Shown: one piece after another, positions 43,871 to 55,126 of the stretch
How positions within the stretch are numbered: position 1 is the stretch's first letter
How the letters are laid out: every line of letters begins with the position of its first letter
Source of the DNA: Syngnathus acus
Taxonomy: Eukaryota; Chordata; Actinopteri; Syngnathiformes; Syngnathidae
Direction: 5' to 3'
NCBI RefSeq assembly: GCF_901709675.1
Contig: NC_051099.1
Location: 9,674,501-9,738,500, forward strand
Length of the DNA: 64,000 bases
Notes under the pieces: model-generated
The model's input: only the letters and a program-made list of their open reading frames with translations
Told to the model about the DNA's origin: nothing
Databases searched by the model: none
Program-made: the position numbers and the translations under genes

Positions 43871-45359
43871 CAGGGGTGTCCAAACTTTTTGCAAGGAGGG
43901 CCAGATTTGATAAAGTGAAGGGGCCCGGGGGCCAATAGTTTTTTCGGACATTTTTTAACTACAAAAATGTCATGCAAATACACACTGTTATAAAACAAAT
44001 TTCATTCTCACAATTGTCTTTATTTTTCAAATGACAAAATAACCAAATATGAGTCACTCAGGCAGATGTGAACAACTCTAAAAACACAAATTCTGCCTTT
44101 CATTCATATCTGAAGAGTCAGATAACATTGAACAAACTGTATGAAATACCTTAAATTTACATGAGTTTAAAATTACTTTTGCCTCATGAACATTTTAAAC
44201 GGGAGTTATATAGTAATGCAAAGTTGTCTGTTATTATTAAAACTTAAAACTAGTGAATTTTGCTCTTGTCATTTACATTATCTTTCAGAAAATAATAGTT
44301 TGTGTCAGGTCTACAGGTCCATAACATCAACAGTCTTAACATGGCCACTTCGTAGCTTGCTTTAGTAATATTTATTTTTGACTCACAGTCCCGTGTGAAG
44401 AATCGCTGTTGTGATGCCAGTTCAGCTTGGAGCTGCTTCACTTTATCAGCGCGGTCACTCCCTGTTAGCTGGTCGTTTGTGTTCGCATGTTTAGTCTGAT
44501 AGTGTCTCTTTAAGTTGAAATCCTTAAACAAGGCAACCGTCTTTTTACAAATTAGACAAACACAATTGCCTTGATTTTCAGTGATGTACAGTAATCCCTC
44601 GCTACATCACGGTTTGTTTAACGCGGTTTCACTACATCGCGGATTTTTTTCCCAAATTGAAAAAAAGAATTAAAAGTCAAAATAAAACTTCTAAATTGAG
44701 GAATTATGGCACAAAACTTGCCCACACGCCAGCAGAAGGCAAGGAGTGCCCACACAATTGCAGTGCGTACACTTGTACCTTTTTTTAAAAAAAAAAGGTT
44801 ATGATAATAAGAGTTCTAAAAACATATTTACAGTGTTGTACCTTGTTATAGAAAATTGTTATAATAATAAAAGAGTTCTAAGAACATATTTACAGTATGT
44901 ACACTTCTACCTTGTTATAAAAAAATGTATAATAATAAAAGTTGTTCTAAAAACATATTTACAGTTTGTGTTAAGAATTCTCCATGTTATTTATGTTATT
45001 CAGCCATGCTTTGATTTGAGGTAGGGTGATTTATTTTGAAGGCCGTTTTCAGGCGATACCACTTCCTTTTTTACGTTCTTGTACATATGTCGGTTACAGT
45101 GGTACAGGAGTCATTGGCGATGTAAGTGTGTCTCCTAACAAGAGAAATGAATGATCACATGTGTCTAACCTTTAGGACAATGTAGTATTGCTCCAAATGT
45201 TCGTTTAATTTCCTTTAGAGGTCCGTTTGCGCGTGTTAGCATGATCGCGAATTAGCATCTTTCCGCTAACTCGTTAGCCTGCCCAGTACGTGCTGCGGGT
45301 CAATAAAAACTGGACAGCGGGCCGCAGTTGGCCCGCGGGCCGTAGTTTGGACACCCCTG
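43871..45359 (-). mobile_element. hAT transposon remnant with 8-bp TSD
   Basis: It runs from CAGGGGTGTCCAAACTTTTT to GTTTGGACACCCCTG, flanked by CACTACAT (43863-43870 and 45360-45367). It contains a piece of transposase on the minus strand and a Tigger-like terminus (TAATCCCTCGCTACATCACG) at 44592 that interrupts it. It was inserted in the Tc1 above. Confidence 0.9.
44250..44588 (-). pseudogene. hAT (GTF2IRD2-like) zinc-finger region
   Basis: A minus-strand frame shows a C-x2-C pair (CVCLICKK) at about 44545-44575 and FKDFNLKRHYQTKHAN, then an amphipathic LQAELASQQRFF segment. This is the N-terminal zinc finger and linker of a GTF2IRD2-like hAT transposase. It is cut at 44589 by an inserted terminus. 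Confidence 0.75.
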
Positions 45360-45510
45360 CACTACATTGCCAGGGACTCAAATCTTGGAGTGCCAGACGT
45401 GTCCCCCTGCTGAAGCCAGTGCATTTCCAGGCCCGTCTGAAGTTTGCTAGAGAGCATTTGGATGATTCAGAAGAGGATTGGGAGAATGTCATATGCAATG
45501 TCCAACTTCA

Positions 45511-46371
45511 GACGTTGACTCAAAATCTCTTTGCTCTTACTTGTCCTGAACAGTCAAACCATTTTATTGTTTTGAACTGGAAGCAAGGGGTTTTTATTCA
45601 CTTTTTGAAGTCTTTAAAAAAGCATAACTTTCTTAATTCTTAACACATTACAAAAATTAAACACAGTTTTGATCCTTGATTTTAGCTCATTTTGGTGATA
45701 TTAGTCGTGTTGGTAAAAAACAAAACAAAAAAAACCGTTTTTTCCCCCATTCTTTTCATTTCAAATTGTTTCACTGGCTACGGCCAATATTTGTGCAATG
45801 GCTCTGGAACAAATATGCCTCTTTTTTTCTACACACAAATTTGGTTTTCTTGTTAGTAACACCTCAGGTAAGTACACGTTTCATAGTTTCTGGGCTATCT
45901 TGTAACTGCTCATACTATGTTAACTGCATATAAAGAGAAATGTTATAATTTTTTTCAAACTGATTTGTTTGATCTTTACTAAGCGCTAATTTACACAGTA
46001 ACATAGTAACTCCACATTGGCATGATTCCAAAATAACATAGTGAAACCTTGTTATTTTTATTTTTTATTTTTTATTTTTATTTATGCGACTTACCAGTAG
46101 CTATTCTTGGTCTTCTTGGGCATGCGTGTCAGTGGTGGTTCAAGACAACCCAAATGGTAGTAAAGTTTGCAGGTATCACACAGCACAAGGAGATGTTGGT
46201 CTTGGTTCTTCTTACAGATGCCGCAGCTGCCATAACATGATTTTGTTAATGAATAACAGCTGTTAACATTGGTGATGATTGCTACCTAGAATGCAGCAAA
46301 GTTCAAATGAAATGAAAGAGTGAAAATGAAAAAAAATGAAAAGCCTGTTGGATTGTTTTTCCATAAACGGT
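45511..46371. other. No gene seen
   Basis: AT-rich with TTTTTATTTTTTATTTTT runs at 46053-46085. No repeat family named. Confidence 0.5.
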
Positions 46372-46560
46372 GGGGCAAAAAAGTATTTAGTTACTGATTG
46401 TGCAAGTTCTCTAACTTAAAATGGAAGAGTTTTGTCATTTTCATCATGTATACTTCAACTGTAAGACAAAATGTGGGGGGAACTAAACCTGGAAATCACG
46501 TTTCGGGATTTCTAAAGAAATTATTTGTAAATCATGGTGAAAAATAAGTATTTGGTCATT
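46372..46560 (+). mobile_element. Tc1-like inverted-repeat fragment
   Basis: GGTGGGGCAAAAAAGTATTT and AAAATAAGTATTTGGTCATT bound a copy of the same Tc1 inverted repeat as at 43503-43700, without transposase. Confidence 0.75.
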
Positions 46561-47030
46561 AACAGAAGTTCAATTAAAATATTTGTAATATTAACTGGCA
46601 TGTTATAATATTACTTCTTTCATAGCAACCACTACCTCAGGAATAATATTATGACTCCAAACATTCTGGAAGTGTTGAAAGACCACTGGGTAGTAAATCC
46701 CAATAGTAAGAAAGGACATCGTTTGAAATGTTAACCTCTTAAAATTTGAGGTAGCTTTTTCTCAAAGGTGAAATAGGGCAAAAACAGTCATTTGGTCTTA
46801 ATCCCAAAAGAACTTTGAAGATTTCATTAAGATTACAATTCATTTCCTGAGGTATCATCTGTCTGTCAAAGTTTGCATGTTTTATTATTTCAAGCGTTTT
46901 ATTGAGGTCAAATTACTGCAGTGAGACATTTGAAGAAATTTGTGTCACAAGAAGAAATTTTAAGAAATTTGTGTCACAAGATTAGTGCAACCTGTGACAT
47001 GAAGGTTTATTGATAGTTTATCATTTATAT
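46561..47030. other. No feature recognised
   Basis: AT-rich, with a short local duplication of AAGAAATTTGTGTCACAAG at 46933-46980. Otherwise unassigned. Confidence 0.5.
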
Positions 47031-47300
47031 ACAGCATCTCACAAAAGTGAGTACACCCCTCTCATTTCTGCAATGTTTTAATTATATCTTGTCATAGGAC
47101 AACACTGAAGAAATGACACTTTGAGACAATATTAAGTAGTCACTGTAGAGCTTGGATAGCAAAGTAAATGTATTGTTACTTCAAAGTAACTCAAAATACA
47201 ACAATTAATGTGTAAAATGCTGGCAACAAAAGTGAGTACACCCCAACTGAAAATTGACTCAAAATTGGACCCAAATGTCAATATTGTGTGTGGCCAGTGG
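47031..47300 (+). mobile_element. Tc1-like terminal fragment (third type)
   Basis: CAGCATCTCACAAAAGTGAG followed by TACACCCCTC and GTGAGTACACCCCAACTGAA is a distinct, well-known fish Tc1-like terminus. It passes into unrelated GC-rich repeats near 47300. Confidence 0.75.
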
Positions 47301-47351
47301 CCACCATTATTTTCCAGCACCGCGGCAAATGAAAAAATACACTGAAAAGTA

Positions 47352-47470
47352 GCCGGTCTGGGGACCGCATGCCCCCCAATGGGGGCCGCAGGGGGCCGCA
47401 GTGCGCCAGGGGCCACAGGACCCCATTGTGGGCCGCAGGGGCCACAGGCCCCTATTGGGGGCCACAGGGC
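47352..47470. repeat. GC-rich tandem repeat, left part
   Basis: Repeats of GGGGGCCGCAGGGGCC and CCCATTGGGGGCC. The same array continues at 48372-48440 on the other side of an inserted LINE. Confidence 0.7.
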
Positions 47471-48371
47471 TAATAATAATAATAATAATAATAATAAATT
47501 ATATTTGTAATGCACTTTATATTCGGGGGAATCTCAAAGTGCTACATGGCAGATAAAAAACAAGAAAACAAAACAAGGACAAGTATAAAACAACTGGACG
47601 ACAACCAAGATATGAGAGAAATTACGGAAATGCTAAGGTAAAGAGGTGAGTTTTAAGTCCAGTTTTGAAAGAGTCAGTGGATTGGGGTGCTCTTAGGTGG
47701 TCGGGGAGGGAGTTCCACAGTGTAGGGGCTGTATGGCAGAAGGCCCGGTCGCCCATGGTGCGCAGCTTGGTTTTCGGAACGTGGAGAAGGGGTGAATTGG
47801 ATGAGCGCAGGCTTCGGGTGGCAGGTTTTGGGGCAAGGAGTTCTTTGAGGTATGGGGGAGCATGTCCGAGGATACAATGGTGAGTGAGGAGGTCGATCTT
47901 ATAATCAATTCGGAATTTGATGGGGAGCCAGTGCAGAGAACGGAGGATGGGTGTGATGTGATTGCTTTTCCGCACCCTCATCAGGATCCTAGCAGCGCTG
48001 TTTTGAATGTACTGAAGCCTCTGGAGGCTCTTGCTAGGGATCCCGATGAGGAGTGCGTTACAATAGTCTAGCCTTGAGGAGACAAAGGCGTGGACAAGTT
48101 TCTCAGCATCCGTCAGGGTAAGTGTGGGGCGGAGTTTGGAAATATTTCTGAGGTGGAAGAAGGAGGTTTTGCAGATGTGTTTTATGTGTGACTCAAGGTT
48201 GAGTTGAGGGTCCAGTTTCACACCCAGGTTGGTGACAGTGGCTGAGAGGGGAATAGTGAGACCGGTGAATAAGATGCTTGTTATTGGGCAGGTATGGATC
48301 TGATGGGGAGTGCCAATTAACATGGCTTGGGTTTTGTCACTGTTAACTTGCAGGAAGCTGAGAGCTGAGGC
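47471..48371 (-). mobile_element. L2-like LINE 3' part, in GC repeat
   Basis: A minus-strand, 5'-truncated LINE ends in a TTA/TAA repeat (47472-47498), preceded by GCACTTTGAGATTCCCCCGA. The flanking sequence CACAGGCCCC.ATTGGGGGCC occurs on both sides, either a target duplication or the array it landed in. Confidence 0.85.
47622..48323 (-). pseudogene. L2-like LINE ORF2 C-terminus
   Basis: A 233-codon open frame covers the C-terminal part after the RT core: LGVKLDPQLNLESHI, SSRLDYCNALLIGIP, ITPILRSLHWLPIKFRI, APPYLKELL and MGDRAFCHTAPTLWNSLP. The catalytic RT motifs are not included, so it is a fragment though still uninterrupted. It aligns in order with the C-terminus of the element at 34270. 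Confidence 0.88.
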
Positions 48372-48440
48372 TCACAGGCCCCCATTGGGGGCCGCAGGGG
48401 GCCAGGGGCAACGCCCCGGAGGGGGCTCAGGGGGCAAAGC
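48372..48440. repeat. GC-rich tandem repeat, right part
   Basis: CCCCCATTGGGGGCCGCAGG and GGGCCAGGGG continue the array seen at 47352-47470. Confidence 0.7.
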
Positions 48441-48621
48441 TCCCTGGAAACTCCTGGATTTTGGCAGTATAACAACCCCAAAACATTAATTTCATCATTC
48501 AATTTCAACAGTTTTGTTAAAAAAAATATTCCTGCTTGGTGGGCTACCAAGGTGAATATGATACATCAAAATGGCAAAATAAATTCTGGAGTTTTTCCTT
48601 CTGATGAAGATTTTTTTGCAA

Positions 48622-48725
<104 letters not shown>

Positions 48726-48799
48726 ATTGAAGATTTATTCTTTAACGAAATCATGACAATAGCCTAAGATTAGCTTACATGTAACATCATGTAAAAGTA

Positions 48800-49288
48800 A
48801 AAATGTACCTTTGTGTTTTTTTTTTTATGTGCTCCTTAATGTTCGAAGTGCCGCGACCTCCATAGCTTATCACATTTTGACAAAGAATGCACAAAACCTT
48901 CCCCGGGACATCTAATTTACGGATATGTTCCGTCAGGCAGGTGGTTACGGACTGTGTTCCGAGTTGTGAGATGACGCTGCTCTCGAGTCATGCCCATCTG
49001 AAGCAGTTCCTGATCCCGTTCGACTTGTCTATTTCCCTGACACGATCCTCATCTTTTTTCTCTCAAACTATCGCCATGCTGGCTAAAACCTTTGCTAATT
49101 AGGCAAATGATGTGACGAAAGTAGCACCAAAATGCTGCCGAAAATAAGGTGGCTGTTGTCGCAATACTGCTGCCAGCCCACCCATATAAAAACAATTTTC
49201 TCAACGGATCTACACGATTCACGAAAATGGTACTCCCGACGGAAAAAAACACGGAAATCCGCGGATCCGTGGAAGATTCTCATCCCTG
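48800..49288 (-). mobile_element. hAT-type transposon 5' fragment with zinc finger
   Basis: The terminus at 49288 reads CAGGGATGAGAATCTTCCAC on the minus strand, followed by GGATCCGCGGATTTCCGTG. Downstream on that strand (48830-48920) is LDVPGKVLCILCQNVISYGG, a C-x2-C zinc-finger motif of hAT-like transposases, preceded by stops. The rest of the element is absent. Confidence 0.7.
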
Positions 49289-49300
49289 AAACAAGAAGTA

Positions 49301-50147
49301 CAGTGGAGCCTCGGTTTTCGAACACAATCCGTTCCAGAAGGCTGTTCGAGAAGTGAATCATTCGAATTCCTAATCATATTCTCCCATTACAAATAATGAA
49401 AAAAATAATAATCCGTTCCAAGCCAAAAAAACCCCCGGCTTTTTTAAGCATTTTTTCATTTGCGCATTTTTGTCCAATCGCGCAACTGCAGCGCACCACG
49501 AAACGCGCAACCGTAGCGCGTCGCCGACCGCGCAACTGCACCGCGCTGGTCCCATTATTGTGTCAGAGCCGTCGCTGAAATTTAGAAAATATTTTTAAAG
49601 TCCGGCTGTACTTTCCAAAATTTAAGTGGACATCAGTGCGCAGGGAGCTTAATTTTGTCCGATCGTGCAACTGCAGCGCACCGCCGAACGCGCAACCATT
49701 GCGCGCCGCCGACCGCGCAACTGCACCGCGCTGGTCGCATTATTGTGACAGAGCGGTCGCTAAAATTCAGAAAGTATTTTTAAAGTCCTAATGTACTTTC
49801 CAAAATTTAAGTGGACCTCAGTGCGCAGGGAGCTTAATTTGGTTTGATCGCGCAACCGCAGCGCGCCGGGCGCTCACTGTCGCATTGCTTTAGGAGCGTC
49901 TGTGTTTTGGATGGCTTTACTGCTCCCACTTGCTTCCTTTGGAGGCGTGATTAGAGTTGATGCAATCCTCAGAGTAACGAGAACGTAATAACGAACGGAG
50001 TCAGTTGGCATGCGGGTCCTCTCGGCTCATCTTGCAAGGTTCGAGAACCGAATTTCGTCCGACATCCGAAGCAAAAAAATCTCGAATTTTTTGTTCGAAT
50101 ACCGATTTGTTCGAGAACCGGGACGTTTGAAAACCGAGGCTCCACTG
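49301..50147. mobile_element. Tigger-like MITE, complete with TA duplication
   Basis: It runs from CAGTGGAGCCTCGGTTTTCG to CGAGGCTCCACTG, flanked by TA on both sides. The interior has duplicated blocks of GCGCAACTGCAGCGC and GTGGACCTCAGTGCGCAGGG. No transposase is present. It belongs to the same family as 11140 and 25813. Confidence 0.88.
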
Positions 50148-50733
50148 TATGACCAATGCCGTTAAATTTCCCCAAAGTATAAACAATGCTGATGTATGCA
50201 AATGATACAGGTGTCAAACCTTATTGGAGGATAAAGGCCACAATATAACAAAATTATGAAACCAAAACGTCAAAATAGAGGATGTGCAGCGTTGTTTGTT
50301 GATGTCGTTTGTGTACTGTGTCTTTATTGTGGGCCCTTGTCTTGTCCTTGTGTTCTTTGTGTGTCTATGTGTTAAAATGATGAAATTAGCTAAAATAGTG
50401 TGCAAAGAAATGTACATACTAGACTTGGATTTGCACTGCATCACAAAAAGCAAAACGATTTTGAAACTAGAAAATGCAATTTTTGGAGAAATTGCGTGTG
50501 AAGGCGAAGAAGATGAATAAAAATTTAGGGAATGCAACAGAATGATGTTGGAGCAGATTGAATCAGTTGGAAAATGAAGAAATTAGAGCTGAAAAACGAG
50601 ATTTTGTGAAATGTGGAAATTTTAATAAATCACTCAATCAATCTTTTATTGGCCAAGTTTGAGCATGCCATACAAATAATTAATAATCTGACGTGAAAAC
50701 GTGAATTTTTTTAATTTGGCAAGTTCTTAAGTT

Positions 50734-50974
50734 AAAGTCCCAATGATCGTCACACACACACCTGGGTGTGGTGAAATTTGTCCTCTGCATTTAACCCATC
50801 CCCGTGTGATTTTAATCCATCCCCTGGGGGAGAGGGGAGCAGTGAGCAGCAGCGGTGCCGCGCTCGGGAATCAGTTGGTGATCTAACCCCCCAATTCCAA
50901 CCCTTAATGCTGAGTGCCAAGCAGGGAGGCAATGGGTCCCATTTTTATAGTCTTTGGTATGACCCGGCCGGGAA
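50734..50974 (-). mobile_element. tRNA-derived SINE, head-truncated
   Basis: This is the same family and orientation as 3602 and 55679. It ends at GACCCGGCCGGG, lacking the tRNA-like head. Confidence 0.82.
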
Positions 50975-51153
50975 TGTTGAAAACTGGTGTGATTTGAATG
51001 TGCTGAATGATGTGAATTTCAAACTGGGACAACGTAAATGTGAATTTTTGGAATGTGTCAAAATTGGAATGGAGTGAATTGGATAAATTATGTGGAAGGA
51101 GTGGCACATAAAAAAGTGTGAGGCATAAAAATAATAGAGTGAATGGTGTAGAA

Positions 51154-51702
51154 TAGGGGTGTCCAAACTACGGCCGCAGTTGGCCCGCGGTCCAGTTTTT
51201 ATTGGCCCGCAGCAAATTCTGAAAACATAATTGAATGTGGCCCGCACAACAGCTTGAGCACTTCTCAGATTCCACACTAGATGGAGCCCGCCACACAAAG
51301 CGCTTGACGTCCGATTATCCCCCCCCCGGAAGAGAAGCGAACGCGCGGCGTTTGATTTGACGTCACACTAGCCGACCCCCGGGAGAGAAGCGAACGCGCT
51401 GCGCTCGACGTCCGATTAGCCCCCGGAAGAGAAGGCGTCTCACTAGCACCCCCCCCCCCCCCCCGCCCCCAGGAAAAGAAGGGTACGCGCAGCGTTGGAC
51501 GTCCCACTAGCACCCCCCCCCCCCCCCCGAAAGAGAAGGGAACGTACAGCGCTGGACGTCCCACTAGCACCCCCCCGGAAGAGAAGGGAACGCGCAGCGT
51601 TGGACGTCCCACTAGCACCACCCCCCCCCGGGAAATATTGGCCCCCGGGCCCCTTCACGTTAATAAATATGGCCCTCCTTGCAAAAAGTTTGGACACCCC
51701 TA
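51154..51702. mobile_element. hAT MITE carrying a GC-rich minisatellite
   Basis: Perfect 15-bp inverted ends TAGGGGTGTCCAAAC and 8-bp duplications GTGTAGAA (51146-51153 and 51703-51710). Inside, at 51300-51645, about six imperfect units contain GAAGAGAAGGGAACGCGC, GTTGGACGTCCCACTAGC and poly-C tracts. Non-coding; the apparent frames here come from the repeats. Confidence 0.9.
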
Positions 51703-52177
51703 GTGTAGAATAACATAAGTGTGAAGGCCTTCATCTTCACACTAATATTAAGAAAGAGAGAAAACAAAGAGATTTGTTTGTGGGCAGAAAGTGGTCCACA
51801 CGGGATTAGTGTGTGGCCCTGATGAGAAATTTGAAAGGAAGAGAGAACATGCTTTCTGGAATTTGATGAAGCAAAATTGTGAATTTAAGGCATTGCAATG
51901 CTAAATTTAAGATGAAAATTTGTTTGGTTGTGTTATAAGACTATACTAACAATTACATGTGAGTTAAACCAGAGAGAATGAGTTAGTTAAACTTACAACC
52001 AACAAAAACGTTCTGATTATTTTGCTGGTAATTATTTTGTGTTGTTTTTTTGGATTGGTGGATTGTTTTATCAAGAACAAAAAAAATAGGATGAGGAATG
52101 TGAGTTGAGAATGATGTATGACTGTGTGAACAGCTTGAAGAGAGCTTGTAGAGAGTGAGACCAGTGTGTAATGGAGG

Positions 52178-52290
<113 letters not shown>

Positions 52291-52673
52291 AGAGATGCAA
52301 ATGAGCAGGAATGAATGACTGACAGGATGACAGGAAAATACAGGTTGAATGGTTGAAGTTGTTGGAGACTACTATGGGGAAATTAGTAGAACAACTTTGA
52401 AGTAAGAGTGATTTTGAGCAAATTTAATGCTAAGAAAAGAAAATGCGGTTTCTTTTAATTAACTAGAGGAAAAATAGAGAAAAAAAGAAGAAAAAAACTG
52501 GAGAACGAGTAACACATACAGAAGATGCTTGAACTGAGAAACTGAGAAGTGTTTTGGGAAGTAAAGTCATATTAAATCATGATAGAATGAAATGTAGTAA
52601 AGAACCCGTCCTTCCAAAAGATAGTGGAAGATAATAATAATACAACACTTTATGACATATGGATTTTCTAATA

Positions 52674-53769
52674 CCGTCATTTTCGGACTAAAAGTCGCTC
52701 CGGAATATAGGTCGCATTAGCCATAAAATGCACAATAACGTGAAAAAAGACATATATAAGTCGCTCCGGAGTATAAGTAGCATTTTGGGGGGAAATTTAT
52801 TCGACAAAATCCAACACCAAGAACAGACATGAACGAGCAACAACAGGCTAAACGATAGGTATGCTAACGTGACATAACCACAAAGGAAGAGCTGAGAATG
52901 GGCCTGACGTAACATTCAGAGTTATTGAAAAAACTATTACATAAATAACATGTTTATAAAACCATCTGTGTCACTCCAATTCATTAAATGCATCGATCGT
53001 CCTTTGTCAACAATGGATGCGCGCCGCTGACGGCGCTTGCACTTCAAAATATTCCACAGGCCCATATAACGATATATAAATTAGATATCAAATAACTATT
53101 ATATAAGCAATAATATGATCAAACCATCTGTGCACTCTAAATCATTAAATCCATTGATCAAATTCCTCGTCCTTTGTCAACAACGCCACGCGTGCGCCCT
53201 GACGTCAGCCTCGTCGTTATTCCACAGATCTAGTATACAACTATATTGTAGCGTTAACAAAGTACAAGGAAAGACGTGGGTTTGGTAAACGGCTCTTTAT
53301 TTAACAAAACAAACTTCCAGGCGTGTGGCGGCGTGGACTTCCAGCCACGGAGGTGAAAGAGAGCTCCGTAGAGTAGGACCAGGCGTGCGTAAAAGCCATA
53401 ATAGTTTTTCAAACCTTCTGTGTCACTCCAAATCCTTAAATCCTTCAAACTCTTCATCCTCCGTGTCACTTAGAAACAAAGCCGCTAATGATGCCGGTAG
53501 TACGTGGGGCCCTTCGTCATCTTCGTCATCCCGTGATCAATCTTTGTCCTTTTTGTAAACAACCCGTCACGCCGCGCTGCTGACGTCACTTGAAATTCAA
53601 ATTACAGTAATCCCTTGCTACATCGCGGTTCGTTTATCGCGTTTTCACTTTTTTATTTTTTTTTTTGGAAAGTTTTTCAAAAAATTCACATATAAGTCGC
53701 TCCTCATTACAAGTCGCCCCCCCACCCAAACTATGAAAAAAACTGTGACTTATAGTCCGGAAATTACGG
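52674..53769. mobile_element. CCGTCATTTTCGG MITE (GTCGCTCCGG type)
   Basis: A 1096-bp element lies between TA dinucleotides, with CCGTCATTTTCGGACTAAAA at one end and its near complement (GTCCGGAAATTACGG) at the other. Subterminal AAGTCGCTCCGGA repeats. It shares most of its interior with 60124-61439. A Tigger-like terminus (TAATCCCTTGCTACATCGCG) lies at 53608. Confidence 0.85.
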
Positions 53770-53771
53770 TA

Positions 53772-54119
53772 CATTTGGCGTCGTACCACTAAGTCAAACC
53801 TTTTCTCAAGCTTTTCAAACTTTTGCTGGAAACAATCGGAAGATGATTGAAAAGTGACTAAAGAATCTATGAGGAAGTGATGTAAGCTGTTGGAAAGGCA
53901 CGCGTTTAAGCGCTTTCCTGACGAATCAACATTTGTTTGATTGATAAGGAGAAGGCGAAATTAGCTGGGTTTCCTGGAAAAAACTGTGGAGAGGAGGAGC
54001 CATGACGAAGACTCTTCTTGTAGCACTCCAATTTTTTCCAGTTCAAGAGGCCAAAGAAATTGATTGGCGAATGATTGATTATCATGAATTGTATGGCTGG
54101 TTTCACGCCTTCATCTGAA
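53772..54119 (+). other. Probable ERV-derived sequence, unassigned
   Basis: It lies between the MITE and recognisable RT. Degraded, with no clear gag or protease motif; assignment rests on position only. Confidence 0.35.
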
Positions 54120-54660
54120 AGTTTGGTCTATGTTGACGATAATTGCTTCAGAAAAAAGGAAGCTTGCGGATGAGATTCCTTTCTCCTCATGCAGCATCTA
54201 GGCCAGACAGGAAATGACGTCAGGAAACAGAAGTTACAATGGGTAAAGCCAAAAGTAAACTATCTTGGTCGCACGCTCTCAGCGAAAGGAAGAGCAGTGC
54301 AACAGGGCAGGAAACAGGCTATATTAGACACACCACGACCTGTCACAAAGAACAACTTATGTTTCTTTCTGTGATTGCTGCAGAGCTTGGGCTCCACGCT
54401 ATGCTGAAATGGCTCAGCCACTGACAGAAGTGGATCATGGACAGCCGTTAGCACTCAAAGATACAATCACGTGGACACCAAAAGCAGAAGAAGCATTCAC
54501 AAAATTGAAAATGGCATTAGTTAAAATGACAAAAGGTGCGATAATGGAGAAGGTGTTATTGACCACGTCAATAACAAACCTGTTTTGCCAAAATGACTTT
54601 TTAAGGCTCCACCAATTGTGTCACTTATGTGACAGCGTGAGTTATGAGTTCCCTTTGGTT
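54120..54660 (+). pseudogene. pol: ERV3 pol: RT catalytic region to connection, degraded
   Basis: A YVDD remnant at about 54130 starts the recognisable RT. KLQWVKPKVNYLGR at 54230-54275 and a WTPKAEEAF segment near 54475 match ERV1 RT in order. Stops and shifts break it. After 54560 a large part of pol (RNase H, integrase core) is missing. Confidence 0.8.
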
Positions 54661-54741
54661 TAGATTCTTAGTGAAAAATGTTTTAAGCATGTCCTGTTTG
54701 TGTGAAGCATGATCCACACGGGAACCTAAAATAAACTCTAT

Positions 54742-55120
54742 ATGAGAATCACCCCCACTTCAGAAGGGTTAACACCTTTTGAAATCAAACTGAAAGATGT
54801 GTCAAATGCAAATTTACTGCCGCCTGATCTTTCTTCCCCACAGGTCAACAACCGCTCCAAGCCAGGAGACTGGGACGACGTAAAAGTCGTCAAAAAGGAC
54901 AAACTCGGCCAGCCACGGTGGAAGGGACCGTTCTAAGTTGTTGACTACCCCCACCACAGTGAAGTTTTCTGAAAGGCCCAGCCGGATTCACCTCAGCCAC
55001 TGCAAGTTACAGAGAGTGCTAGACCCCATTTCCGGGGTGGGGGGAAGTTCTGACTACAAAGGGGCTCCATCGTTTAGGGTGGTGCGTCTCAATGTCTTTG
55101 AATTCAGATCCCCACTCTGA
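54742..55120 (+). pseudogene. pol: ERV3 pol: integrase C-terminus
   Basis: TPFEIKL at the start and PGDW with KKDKLGQPRWKGPF mark the C-terminal SH3-like domain of a class I integrase. The final segment continues in another frame (LSHCKLQRVLD) to about 55060. The catalytic core is absent. Confidence 0.82.
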
Positions 55121-55126
55121 CAGGCA

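Larger units (their letters stand above)
43503..45510 (+). mobile_element. Tc1-like element, degraded, with hAT inside
   Basis: CAGTGGGGCAAAAAAGTATT starts the element, followed by a familiar Tc1 inverted repeat (GCAAGTTCTCCCACTTACAA, then AAAATAAGTATTTGGTCAAT). The transposase remnant is split by the hAT at 43871-45359 and continues after it (VPLLKPVHFQARLKFAREHL, a Tc1 motif, at 45400-45460). The right end is missing. Confidence 0.8.
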
